This document shows, one piece after another, positions 29,476 through 40,760 of a stretch of DNA of 64,000 bases (the first letter of the stretch is position 1; the number at the start of each line of letters is the position of its first letter). Source of the stretch: Astropecten irregularis (lineage: Eukaryota > Echinodermata > Asteroidea > Paxillosida > Astropectinidae); contig OZ020246.1 of assembly GCA_963971285.1 (NCBI GenBank), forward strand, positions 17,405,217 through 17,469,216, given 5' to 3'. Both the position numbers and the translations under genes were made by a program. The notes beneath the pieces were generated by a model. The model worked only from the letters and a program-made list of their open reading frames with translations, did not search any database and was not told the origin of the DNA.

Positions 29476-31415
29476 TAATGATACAGATTTATTTGTGTGT
29501 ATTTAGTTTATGTAATATTATATGTATTTAATTTTCATTTGTAAGAGCTGTGATTTAGTTTACTTAAAAGAGCGTTTTAAATGCTGGTTATTATTGTTAT
29601 TATTAGTAGTATTATTAGTATGTGTGACTTTTTGCTTTGATGCTGTACAATAAACGGTCTGGGAAGAAGTAACATCAATCTCTCACAACAAAAGTACTGT
29701 TGTTATTTCTTGTAGAATAACAAGATAACCAGATGATTTTCATTAAAATATTTTGTTTTCAAATGATGTTTTCATGGTGAAAAACATACATATAAACAAA
29801 TGTCTGTTGTCTGTGCATTTATGCATGATTGGTTGAACAGTGTTTCTCTCAGGTTGTTTATATAAAAAATGTGTCCTAAGAAAAGGTTTGAATATTTATC
29901 CTGCTCCATGCAGGCATGACATGTTTTTTGTTACTCTTTTCTTATCTTCAAATTTAAGTATTAATGTTGTTAAATTCAAAACACTTTAAAAATGACGAAC
30001 CATTGCCCTTAATGAGTTTGTTGTTTTGATATGGTAAAAACAGTCAATGTATGATAAATTAATATGTTTAATGGGGAGCTTCTATTCTACCTTTTTGTTG
30101 ATGTTTAAATGTCTTAGTTTTAAATTATCGTGTGCAATGAATGGATCTGTCATACACACATTTCATATACTTTTGGCACTGTACCTATTGTGCTTTTTAG
30201 TGCTTGATAAGCATATTTACTTTCTTTTGAAAGAAAAGAATTGAGAAGACTGACATTTCAAATTTAAGATTTGTTTTCACATCTGTTGGGAAAGATGTGC
30301 TGAATCTACTGATTTGATCATAAATAATGATTGAAAAAATACATTGGCACTGAAACTATTCTTTATGCTATATTTATATCCCCAAACAAAAATTACAAAT
30401 TGCAAGACAATAAAACAGATTACATTGAGAGGGAAAATCCACATTAAACACTGCCTTCTATTATTGTTGTATGTTGATTTATTAAATTTCATGCAAGTCA
30501 TGGGCATAACACGTATGCTTAGGTTTGGCACAGTAACTGTTGTTATACATGTATTTGGGTACCTTCTGTTACAGGTTTTGGTAGCTACTATGTTTTCCTA
30601 TGTGGGTGCATCTTGGTATATTCCATGGTTCCTATTTTATTTGTCATATCCAGAAGGAGGAAAATAAATTGCCAAATTTCAAATCCAACAGATAAAAGTG
30701 TGATAAGAAAAACATCAAATTTACATAGCCTGAAAGATCAACGTTAAGATTTTCTGATAACTTTATGAGCAAGATGAAGTACATGTAATAGGCCTATAGT
30801 TACAATGTACTTTGATATAAAAGGGTATCTGACAATAGAAGAGTGAATAATTCCATTGAATACTGATTTAAAAATGAAGCAAATAACTGGTTGTTACATT
30901 TGCACTACTTACTAACACAATACCCCTATAGGCCTATTCATGATTCATTTTTTATGATGGGAATAAATGAATGTCTATTCCATACACATTTGGTTAAGCA
31001 CAACAAGTAAAGTTGATGTTTGGCTTGAAAAATGTCATTTCAATTTTGAAGACCGTGTTCCTGTTTTTATGGAATTGCCCTTTTGATTTTGAGTAGCCAA
31101 ACAAGCTATTATTGTTGATCTTCCTTAACATGCAAGATACCCTCAATACTGTATCAATACTGTATTTGACTTTGTTCCTCAGATTCTCATCTCTCTGTAT
31201 TTGCTCTCGCATAATTATTATGACAACAGTAAGATTGATGTTGTTTGGGTAAGGCAAAAAATGTAATTGATATAGAATTATGAAAAAGGACATAAAAAGA
31301 CATGCAATTATGGTAAACCAAATGTCAATAAAAACACAACAATTCTACAAGAACTTGAATGACTCATGGCTAATGCTGTTTCCTCGTTAAAAATCGAGTG
31401 AAGTGATTGAGTGAC
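29476..31415. other. Non-coding AT-rich DNA
   Basis: No exon, RNA gene or clear repeat was recognised apart from short A/T runs and a (TTA)-rich patch near 29,590-29,620. It may include the 3' tail of the LINE remnant. Confidence 0.5.
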
Positions 31416-31726
31416 TTAAAGGTAGTATCATACTTTGGTATTAAAAGGAACCAAAACATTAATGTTCACATGTTCACGGTAGAAACATACCGTTAACATT
31501 TTTCCACCTGATCGAAATTGATCGGTGTATTTATCCAGAAATTAGTAGAACAACGACCGAAAAAAGAAAAGACGATACTGTGGCCGTTTTTCACTGTTTT
31601 CTTAAAAGGTGGGCAACGTATGGGACTGATATTTTTTACAGATGACTGTTACTTTATCTGTCTTGGTATTTTTGCCCATGAATCTGTATTTCTTTGATAA
31701 AAAGCAAAGTATGATACTACCTTTAA
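31416..31726. mobile_element. TTAA-bounded MITE, copy 2
   Basis: The left end reads TTAAAGGTAGTATCATACTT then TGGT. The right end reads GCAAAGTATGATACTACCTT then TAA. Both are flanked by TTAA (31,416-31,419 and 31,723-31,726). Internal blocks match the copy at 3,535-3,897. Confidence 0.78.
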
Positions 31727-32520
31727 CATGTACATGTATAATAATACATACGAGGGGCTCGAATATGTTTGCATTGCTTCTGCTACCATGCACCAGGTTT
31801 TCCTTCGTTATAGTTACATTAAAATATCATGGAAGATACAGGAACAGTCACCTGTGAAAATTTATGTTCAGTCCCATACGGTGCCCACGTTTTGAGAACA
31901 CAGTGAAAAATGCCCACGTTATTTCTTATGTCTTTTCACCGCTATTTTTAAAAGATCAAAATTGTTTTTGGTCATTGTATTGGTTTTACTCTTGAATATG
32001 AAATTGAATTTTTAATGGTGGTTTGTTTTATTGAGCTGGACATTTTGTGCTAAGCAATTTTGTTGGGCTTAACATCTCCATGAAATTGGCCCCAGTGTTG
32101 TTGTCAAGGCCACCTCTTAGGCTAAGTTCTAAGTTTCAAGAAGTTAGTGTTGATTTGGGAGATTTTTTTAGGGCACGATGGCTACAACATTCATTCTTTG
32201 AAGTTATTTCCCCCAAATGCATCATCAGTCTTTTCAGTCGAAAGTGTCACTTTCCCTCCATAATTTTAACAAAATAGACTTCCTAATTTGATAATTAAAG
32301 AGGCTTGTGTCCCTTATTTCAATTGTAGGGATCGTTTTCAGGATAAAATGTTCACTAAATGTACCAGAAAGTATCTGAAGCCCAACATTATTCTTTCTTG
32401 AGCCCTTGACCTTGAGTGGGCCATGGACCCCACGCCGCTGCTTCACTGGTCGACCTGTCTCAAGTCTAGTTGTCACACCGGTCGACTTGTCTGGCATCCC
32501 TCCATAGAGCTATGCACAGC

Positions 32521-32806
32521 CAGGCGCGGTTCTAGAGCCAAACTTTTTGGGGGTCTTCTTTTTTTTTTTTGGGGGGGGGAGGGGGGTGGGGGCTAGAAGA
32601 CCCAATATTTTGGGTTCTTCTAACACTCGCTTCTGCTATGTCTTATTAGGGGTAAGAAAAAACATGCACATACCCACACGTTTTATTATGTAATTGGAAA
32701 AATCCAGTATTTTCAAGAATTTTTTGTTTTTTCAGTTTTTTTTTTTTTTTTTTTGGGGGGGGGGGGTACAGCCCCCTAGCCTCCCCCCCCCGTAGAACCG
32801 CGCCTG
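32521..32806. mobile_element. hAT-like MITE in duplication copy A
   Basis: The ends CAGGCGCGGTTCTA and TAGAACCGCGCCTG are inverted, flanked by the perfect 8-bp target duplication TGCACAGC (32,513-32,520 and 32,807-32,814). A CAGG start and 8-bp duplication are typical of hAT transposons. The interior is largely poly-T and poly-G with an AGAAGACCCAATATTTTGGG motif; non-coding. Confidence 0.85.
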
Positions 32807-33387
32807 TGCACAGCTAGCCATATGTGCTATTGGGCGCCCCTTTTTATTACTGTGGTTCTCATTTCCGACCGACCCATATTTTGGGCTGCGATCGAAGAAA
32901 AAACCCACATTTTTTGCCGCCGACCCTGTCCAGAATGACATAATATAAATTCAAGAAAAACAAATAAAATTCCAGAATTTCTGGAGACAAATTTTGACAA
33001 TAGGCCTACATTTTTTTCACTTTCTATCACAGAAATAGTAAAAAAAAAAATTATTCAAACGAGTGTACAGTGAATAGAATTAACATTTCTCATAATTTTC
33101 TTGAGGTTTGTATGTATTCAGCCATAAAAACCACCTACAGTGGCAATAATGAGCTAGGCTACATGGAAACGAAAATATTAAATATTAAGGTTATCGATTT
33201 GCTTAATTCCCTAACCAACTCTCCGTTTATGTAATAAGGTGTATTTCGGTTTTGATTTAACGGAAAACTATGAACTTATGGAGTATCATATAAATATTGA
33301 TGCATATTCATCTCTGCGATGGTGCAATTTCAACAGTCAAAGTTACAGGCTGAGGTCAGTGACCATGTCAAAGTTCAATCCTGATGC

Positions 33388-33450
33388 GACGTCAACAGCG
33401 TTCTTCATCGACCAATAGGTCGGGGTTCGGCATCAACTATAAACCCATCT
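33388..33450 (+). promoter_or_regulatory. CCAAT/TATA-like cluster, possible cryptic promoter
   Basis: GCGACGTCAAC (33,387), ACCAATAGG (33,411) and CTATAAAC (TATAAA 33,438-33,443) lie in promoter-like order within the 576-bp segment present only in copy A. No gene follows that I can recognise, so this may be a transposon promoter or chance. Confidence 0.25.
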
Positions 33451-34590
33451 TGCGACCGAGATAAACACTCAAAAACCAGCTATGATACGTATTCAAAGTT
33501 TTTCTTTCACTTAAATTCAATCTTTTCGATATGACTGTATTGTATGAAATTGCATTATGAATTTTATTAGCTCCTGTGGGTATGTCGCATAAATTTTTTT
33601 TTTTTTATTGAAGTCATGTTTGTGAAAAGAGAAAACATATGCATGGTTCAGGTGTAATTGACATTTAGAGTGATTCGCTTTGATAATTTTACTTCTTTAA
33701 AAGGATATGACAAACATTATAGTATTGTCTCCTGATGAGGACTAGAGCAGGCTAGTCGAAACGTTGAGACCTAATTGCGAGAAGGGCGAACGATAAAGAA
33801 GTACGAACGATTATTACATGGTGTTTCGTCAAACCGATCCACATACCATTATAGTATTGTTAATATCTAAATGGTAACCATGTGTAGTTAGTTCATGCTC
33901 ATCTATTTTACATCGATGTTTTGCACCTACAATTAAGGAAAAGCTCATAATGAAACAAATTTAAGGCTAACACAAACTTTTTCTTTCACTTAAATTTAAG
34001 ATATTGATTGTATACTGTGTGCAAATACGATATGTTTTGTAGCTTCTTTGTATTCTGTCTTTGTAAAAAAAATCTATAGGATTGTCGTCCTCTTGTGGAA
34101 TCTAAAGGAATAATTAATATTATGATCATTATTAGTCATTACGCTTGATGTGAAACGAGTCTATCATGTACACTTAGATATTAATGGCAGAGCCTAGAAC
34201 CTTGATTCACTAAGTTGTATGTGCTTAAGTAATACAGAAAATACTTTTGGTAGGTGGTTGGGCTTTTGGTTTATGTGTTGGTTGGTCAATGAGTTAGTCA
34301 TTCAGTTGGTCTGTCATTAGATGGGTCAAAATGGTCAGCCGGCAGGTTCTTCGGGCTCCCTGTCTGTGGATGGTTCATTTGGGTTAGTCGGTCACTCTGT
34401 GGGCCGGATTGTCTGCTGGTTGCTTGGTTTGTTAATTTTTTTATTTAAAATAATGTCGGAGTGGCTTTTGGAAGTTTATGCCGTTTTACTTTAAATAGTG
34501 AGTCCTTAAGTGGGCGATCATGATGTCTTTGTGTTTGCTTAACTATATCACCAATTTATGATAGAGACAATAATTATATTCAGAATAATA

Positions 34591-34971
34591 GTCTGAGAGC
34601 TAGCCACATAAGATTTCACCTAATTTTACCCGAACCCATTAAAGTTGCTTAGGTTGTCCATGTGATTCAGAGGTCAGCCTGGCCCCAGAGGTTGGACCTT
34701 GACCGCTGACCCCCTTGAAAATGCCCCCAGGACAGGTTATTTCAACCCATCGTACCCACTAAACAATATTTGTCAAAACAAAGTAGTATAATAGCACATC
34801 ACACAAAAAAACTGACTAAATATCTGGCTGGGAATGTGAGGTCAGACCACCAGCAAAGTGCCTCCAAGCGCGCCCTGAACTGAATCACATGGACAACCTA
34901 AGCAACTTTAAGGGGTCATGCCTTCTGGGTAAATAAAATGGGTTGAAATCTTATGTGGCTAGCTCTCAGAC
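34591..34971. mobile_element. 381-bp MITE with ~90-bp inverted repeats, copy A
   Basis: The left end GTCTGAGAGCTAGCCACATA then AGATTT and the right end AAATCT then TATGTGGCTAGCTCTCAGAC are inverted. A second inverted stretch inside is TTAAAGTTGCTTAGGTTGTC / GACAACCTAAGCAACTTTAA. Non-coding. Confidence 0.85.
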
Positions 34972-35189
34972 TGTAAGGGATGTCTCAGTCAGAGTTGTCA
35001 CTGCTTGAAAAAAAATTGCCATATTAAATCAACTGAAGTCTCTTAAAAATTCACAATAATTGACAATTTTCAGGAAATAAATATTGCGAACAATGAAATT
35101 AATTAATAGTATATAATGAATAACCTATAGCCTAAAATTATCTCTCTAAAGATTTTGGTTATAAAAGTTTAATTAATTAAAAAAAAGTC

Positions 35190-35420
35190 ATTGAAAAGTG
35201 AACAAAGAAAAATTGACTGGAGCGGGATTCGAACCGGCGACCTCCTGAATACCGTACAGGCGCTCTACCAACTGAGCCATCCAGCCCTATGTTGGTGGTG
35301 ACCCCAATAGTCAACTATCTTTGTTCGTTTGGCAGTCAGAAGCCATGAAACCACGCACACACCGCCAAACCCCAGGGATCGTTTCAATGATACACGCAAC
35401 AATGCTGCAACCTGGGAACG
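35190..35420 (-). mobile_element. tRNA-derived SINE, copy 1
   Basis: The minus-strand tRNA-like part is 35,286-35,215 (72 nt). It has acceptor arms GGCTGGA/TCCAGTC, D-arm GCTCAGTTGGTAGAGC (Pol III A-box region) and GGTTCGAATCCCGC (B-box). The anticodon loop ACGGTAT lacks the universal T33 and the T stem has a mismatch, so it is unlikely to be a working tRNA. The unrelated tail extends to 35,420 on the plus-strand right side. An almost identical copy follows 325 bp later. Confidence 0.68.
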
Positions 35421-35511
35421 GTACATGGGGGATCACTCAAAGAGGATACGGCTTTTTTTAATTATTATATTCGTGAAATAACCACAAGGGAAACTGACTG
35501 AGTTATTTTAA

Positions 35512-35745
35512 GTCATTGAAAAGTGAACAAAGAAAAATTGACTGGAGCGGGATTCGAACCGGCGACCTCCTGAATACCGTACAGGCGCTCTACCAACTGA
35601 GCCATCCAGCCCTATGTTGGTGGTGACCCCAATAGTCAACTATCTTTGTTCGTTTGGCAGTCAGAAGCCATGAAACCACGCACACACCGCCAAACCCCAG
35701 GGATCGTTTCAATGATACACGCAACAATGCTGCAACCTGGGAACG
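35512..35745 (-). mobile_element. tRNA-derived SINE, copy 2
   Basis: Repeats 35,188-35,420 (tRNA-like part 35,611-35,540). It ends at CCTGGGAACG, where it turns into an inverted copy of itself just before the N gap. Confidence 0.68.
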
Positions 35746-35756
35746 TTCCCAGGTTG
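35733..35756. repeat. 24-bp perfect palindrome abutting the gap
   Basis: CAACCTGGGAAC is followed directly by its exact inverse GTTCCCAGGTTG, and then by N. The first SINE copy continues differently after GGGAACG, so here the sequence folds back on itself. Confidence 0.9.
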
Positions 35757-35956
35757 NNNNNNNNNNNNNNNNNNNNNNNNNNNNNNNNNNNNNNNNNNNN
35801 NNNNNNNNNNNNNNNNNNNNNNNNNNNNNNNNNNNNNNNNNNNNNNNNNNNNNNNNNNNNNNNNNNNNNNNNNNNNNNNNNNNNNNNNNNNNNNNNNNNN
35901 NNNNNNNNNNNNNNNNNNNNNNNNNNNNNNNNNNNNNNNNNNNNNNNNNNNNNNNN
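35757..35956. other. Assembly gap (200 N)
   Basis: 200 consecutive N. The round number suggests a placeholder size rather than a measured one. Confidence 0.99.
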
Positions 35957-36258
35957 GACCAAGCTCTCATATGTTGTCGTGCCATCTCTCGGTAAGCTCT
36001 GCAGTACTTGTTGTGCCGGTCCTGCCAGGGATACTGCTAAATACTCTGTTTTCTCATAGTCTTGCCATTTATTGATGCTGGCGCACATCTCAAAATGTCT
36101 CTGGTACGCCGACCATGACGACGTACCAGAATACCGATCTGGTCGCATAATGGGCCGTTCACGTGCAGTATGCGGTGGTCGAACGTCCGGTGTACCGACG
36201 GGATAACCGTACTGCCCTTTTATTCCCAGTGGAGAAACTACTGGTGTGCCCCGGCGCT
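35957..36258 (-). pseudogene. Gypsy-type LTR retrotransposon gag fragment
   Basis: The minus strand encodes GTPVVSPLGIKGQYGYPVGT, RPDRYSGTSSWSAYQRHFEM and EYLAVSLAGPAQQVLQSLP. The pattern 'P..Y.G..SW..Y..HFE.CA..N.W....K..YLAVSL.G.AQ.VL..L' is typical of gag proteins of invertebrate Ty3/gypsy retrotransposons. It is truncated by the gap on one side and by the large duplication at 36,259 on the other. No protease, reverse transcriptase or LTR is visible. Confidence 0.75.
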
Positions 36259-37051
36259 TGTACATGTATAATAATACATACGAGGGGCTCGAATATGTTT
36301 GCATTGCTTCTGCTACCATGCACCAGGTTTTCCTTCGTTATAGTTACATTAAAATATCATGGAAGATACAGGAACAGTCACCTGTGAAAATTTATGTTCA
36401 GTCCCATACGGTGCCCACGTTTTGAGAACACAGTGAAAAATGCCCACGTTATTTCTTATGTCTTTTCACCGCTATTTTTAAAAGATCAAAATTGTTTTTG
36501 GTCATTGTATTGGTTTTACTCTTGAATATGAAATTGAATTTTTAATGGTGGTTTGTTTTATTGAGCTGGACATTTTGTGCTAAGCAATTTTGTTGGGCTT
36601 AACATCTCCATGAAATTGGCCCCAGTGTTGTTGTCAAGGCCACCTCTTAGGCTAAGTTCTAAGTTTCAAGAAGTTAGTGTTGATTTGGGAGATTTTTTTT
36701 AGGGCACGATGGCTACAACATTCATTCTTTGAAGTTATTTCCCCCAAATGCATCATCAGTCTTTTCAGTCGAAAGTGTCACTTTCCCTCCATAATTTTAA
36801 CAAAATAGACTTCCTAATTTGATAATTAAAGAGGCTTGTGTCCCTTATTTCAATTGTAGGGATCGTTTTCAGGATAAAATGTTCACTAAATGTACCAGAA
36901 AGTATCTGAAGCCCAACATTATTCTTTCTTGAGCCCTTGACCTTGAGTGGGCCATGGACCCCACGCCGCTGCTTCACTGGTCGACCTGTCTCAAGTCTAG
37001 TTGTCACACCGGTCGACTTGTCTGGCATCCCTCCATAGAGCTATGCACAGC

Positions 37052-37416
37052 CAGGCGCGGTTCTAGAGCCAAACTTTTTGGGGGTCTTCTTTTTTTTTTT
37101 TTTTTTGGGGGGGGGAGGGGGGTGGGGGCTAGAAGACCCAATATTTTGGGTTCTTCTAACACTCGCTTCTGCTATGTCTTATTAGGGGTAAGAAAAAACA
37201 TGCACATACCCACACGTTTTATTATGTAATTGGAAAAATCCAGTATTTTCAAGAATTTTTTGTTTTTTCAGTTTTTTTTTTTTTTTGGGGGGGGGGGGGG
37301 GGGGCCTAGACAATTATTATTATTATTATTATTATTATTTTGAGGGTGGGGGGGGGGGGAGGGGGGGGGGGGGGTACAGCCCCCTAGCCTCCCCCCCCCC
37401 CGTAGAACCGCGCCTG
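37052..37416. mobile_element. hAT-like MITE in duplication copy B
   Basis: Same element as 32,521-32,806, with the TGCACAGC duplication at 37,044-37,051 and 37,417-37,424. It is about 79 bp longer because of G runs and an ATT microsatellite (about 37,312-37,339). Confidence 0.85.
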
Positions 37417-38524
37417 TGCACAGCTAGCCATATGTGCTATTGGGCGCCCCTTTTTATTACTGTGGTTCTCATTTCCGACCGACCCATATTTTGGGCTGCG
37501 ATCGAAGAAAAAACCCACATTTTTTGCCGCCGACCCTGTCCAGAATGACATAATATAAATTCACGAAAAACAAATAAAATTCCAGAATTTCTGGAGACAA
37601 ATTTTGACAATAGGCCTACATTTTTTTCACTTTCTATCACAGAAATAGTAAAAAAAAAAAATATTCAAACGAGTGTACAGTGAATAGAATTAACATTTCT
37701 CATAATTTTCTTGAGGTTTGTATGTATTCAGCCATAAAAAACCACCTACAGTGGCAATAATGTCTCCTGATGAGGACTAGAGCAGGCTAGTCGAAACGTT
37801 GAGACCTTATTGCGAGAAGTGCGAACGATATAGAAGTATCTATTTTACATCGATGTTTTGCACCTACAATTAAGGAATGGTTCATAATGAAACAAATTTA
37901 AGGCTAACACAAACTTGTTCTTTCACTTAAATTTAAGATATTGATTGTATACTGTGTGCAAATACGATATGTTTTGTAGCTTCTTTGTATTCTGTCTTTG
38001 TAAAAAAATCTATAGGATTGTCGTCCTCTTGTGGAATCTAAAGGAATAATTAATATTATGATCATTATTAGTCATTACGCTTGATGTGAAACGAGTCTAT
38101 CATGTACACTTAGATATTAATGGCAGAGCCTAGAACCTTGATTCACTAAGTTGTATGTGCTTAAGTAATACAGAAAATACTTTTGGTAGGTGGTTGGGCT
38201 TTTGGTTTATGTGTTGATTGGTCAATGAGTTAGTCATTCAGTTGGTCTGTCATTAGATGGGGTCAAAATGGTCAGCCGGCAGGTTCTTCGGGCTCCCTGT
38301 CTGTGGATGGTTCATTTGGGTTAGTCGGTCACTCTGTGGGCCGGATTGTCTGCTGGTTGCTTGGTTTGTTAATTTTTTTATTTAAAATAATGTCGTAGTG
38401 GCTTTTGGAAGTTTATGCCGTTTTACTTTAAATAGTTAGTCCTTAAGTGGGCGATCATGATGTTTTTGTGTTTGCTTAACTATATCACCAATTTATGATA
38501 GAGACAATAATATTCAGAATAATA

Positions 38525-38905
38525 GTCTGAGAGCTAGCCACATAAGATTCCACCTAATTTTACCCGAACCCATTAAAGTTGCTTAGGTTGTCCATGTGAT
38601 TCAGAGGTCAGCCTGGCCCCAGAGGTTGGACCTTGACCGCTGACCCCCTTGAAAATGCCCCCAGGACAGGTTATTTCAACCCATCGTACCCACTAAACAA
38701 TATTTGTCAAAACAAAGTAGTATAATAGCACATCACACACAAAAACTGACTAAATATCTGGCTGGGAATGTGAGGTCAGACCACCAGCAAAGTGCCTCCA
38801 AGCGCGCCCTGAACTGAATCACATGGACAACCTAAGCAACTTTAAGGGGTCATGCCTTCTGGGTAAATAAAATGGGTTGAAATCTTATGTGGCTAGCTCT
38901 CAGAC
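38525..38905. mobile_element. 381-bp MITE, copy B
   Basis: Same ends as 34,591-34,971; part of the large duplication rather than an independent insertion. Confidence 0.85.
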
Positions 38906-39381
38906 TGTAAGGGATGTCTCAGTCAGAGTTGTCACTGCTTGAAAAAAAATTGCCATATTAAATCAACTGAAGTCTCTTAAAAATTCACAATAATTGACAA
39001 TTTTCAGGAAATAAATATTGCGAACAATGAAATTAATTAATAGTATATAATGAATAACCTATAGCCTAAAATTATCTCTCTAAAGATTTTGGTTATAAAA
39101 GTTTAATTAATTAAAAAAAAGTAATATACAAAATGCAGAGACAACACTTGCTACATAAGGCCGCTCTGATTTGCATTCTGGTCAATTTAATTAAGATTGA
39201 GGTGATCACCACATGGATTGTCACGATATGCTTAATATATGATTAATTGTTGAATACATTAATTTATTGTATGTGTCAAGGGATGATACGGAATGATTAA
39301 AAGGTCAAACCAGCTGCTCAGTCTGATATCTGACAAAGTTTTTATTTCTTAGGTTCCGTGTGTCTCCGGCATTATTTAAAT

Positions 39382-39980
39382 TCATGTAAATCGTTTTACG
39401 CAGTTTTTTTCAGTGTCCCACACGGAGGAGTAGTATTCCAATCTGGGATTTGTATATACATATAGTTGCCTTGACCAATTTTGGCGACAGCTGTACAGGT
39501 TTCTAAGTAGGAGACCGCGCGAAAACTGTTGGCTTTGGGTTGCGGTTTTATCTACGTGATCTGCGCAGTTGAATTTATTGTTGAATTCGACGCCAAGATA
39601 GGTGTGGTTTGCAACAGAGTTTAAGTTATTCCCATTCACATTGTATTGAGTATGGAGGATTGGAGGGGCTGATCCGTTTGTGAGTGGTGTGCATCACGTG
39701 GCATTTGTCGATGTTGAACTTCATCTGACATTTAGACTCCCAGCTACATGTTGAACTTCATCTGACATTTAGAATCCCAGCTTCACTTGAAGTGTATCGA
39801 TATCATTTTGCAGTGTCGTTCTGTCGGTTAGGTCTTTAACCTTTACGATATATAATGCAGTCGTCAGCGAAAAGACGTACTTCACGGGATTCAATTCCCC
39901 GAGGGAGATCACTTATATCAAGTATGAACAGTAATTATGGGGCCAAGACGGTGACCTGTGGGACACCCGTGTCACGAGCT
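39382..39980 (-). pseudogene. Degenerate LINE reverse-transcriptase fragment
   Basis: The minus strand at 39,639-39,382 encodes MNGNNLNSVANHTYLGVEFN, NKFNCADHVDKTA and NPRLEYYSSVWD. This is the 'YLGV.....W..H...........L.RNL........Y....RP.LEY.S.VWDP' region after the reverse-transcriptase core in animal LINEs. Upstream (39,980 to 39,640) other frames show 'MKFNIDKCHVMH' and 'DLTDRTTLQNDIDTLQ'. Several frameshifts and stops, including a small internal repeat of GTTGAACTTCATCTGACATT (39,712/39,752), show it is dead. Confidence 0.75.
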
Positions 39981-40590
39981 CAGGTGACACCGGCCTAGTA
40001 ATACAAAAAGCAGAAGTATTTTTTAATTTAAAATGTGGGTTTTCGAGATATATTTTTAAAAATGCCTATGAATTTATTTCCATTTCTTTGACAAAAACCA
40101 AAGTGATAATTATTACCTTTAAACGTTTTTGTCGTTGCCTTTGTATCATGTTTAAAAATCAGTTATGTATGTACAAAAAAAGGAAGGGGGAGAAAGCTCA
40201 AAGTGACCATCCAAGTTTTTGAGACTCCGAGATATTTATCTCGAAAAGACGTCTGTCTGAGATATCGCACCTCGGAAACACGTCTTTCCGTGAAGGGAAA
40301 TTGGCGTTCTTTATGCACTCGTTGGTTTGAATGCGTCAATATACATCTACTTCAAGCCTGGATAATAATCTATCTGCTGATGAAATAAATTAAATTTCAA
40401 AATCCGCTTTGCAGAACTGTCAAACGCCGAGGCTGTAGTTGCATTTTGGAGGTATCAATAATTATGTTTAGTCTGGTGATGTTGTTGTCCTTGCAACAGT
40501 AATATTGTCTACATAACACATATCCTTCTGGGGGACAATCTTGAAAGAATCAGACATGAACTTATTTCTTTACAGTGGGACAAATCCCCC
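39981..40590. other. Non-coding, with a partial TTAA-MITE end
   Basis: ACAAAAACCAAAGTGATAAT then TATTACCTTTAA near 40,091-40,122 resembles the right end of the TTAA-bounded MITE family. No gene recognised. Confidence 0.45.
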
Positions 40591-40760
40591 TAATAGCGCT
40601 CCGCACTTGCGCATAGCACCGGATCTCAGACGAACATTGCAACCATGCAAACGTGCGTGTGGGTGCACGTGCATGTACACTACGTGTGTGAGACAATGTT
40701 AGTCTGACCATGGTCTGACATCCGGCGATTTTGTGACGTCATTAGTGCGGAGCGCTATTA
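40591..40760. mobile_element. 170-bp MITE
   Basis: The ends TAATAGCGCTCCGCACT and AGTGCGGAGCGCTATTA are perfect inverted copies (17 bp). The interior carries CGGATCTCAGAC/GTCTGACATCCG as a second pair. Non-coding. Confidence 0.85.

Larger units (their letters stand above)
31729..35188 (+). repeat. Large direct duplication, copy A (~3.46 kb)
   Basis: The sequence from TGTACATGTATAATAATACA to TTAATTAAAAAAAAGT recurs almost base for base at 36,259-39,122. Copy A has about 576 bp (33,151-33,726) and about 98 bp (33,804-33,901) that are absent from copy B. Both copies carry the same hAT-like MITE and the same 381-bp MITE. Near-identity next to an N gap suggests either a very recent duplication or two haplotypes placed in series. 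Confidence 0.9.
36259..39122 (+). repeat. Large direct duplication, copy B (~2.86 kb)
   Basis: Copy of 31,729-35,188 lacking two segments (about 576 and 98 bp). It has a longer poly-G/poly-T and (TTA)n tract inside its hAT-like MITE. The flanks differ: gypsy gag on the left rather than the TTAA MITE, and unrelated DNA on the right rather than the SINE. Confidence 0.9.

Noticed and set aside
35215-35611. Two functional tRNA genes on the minus strand
   Set aside because: The cloverleaf is recognisable, but the anticodon loop lacks T33, the T stem has a mismatch and the anticodon stem a T-T mismatch. Copies are embedded in a longer repeated unit, which fits a SINE better.
35590-36319. Open frames spanning the N gap
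   Set aside because: They are artefacts of translating N; only the gag-like part at 35,957-36,258 has support.
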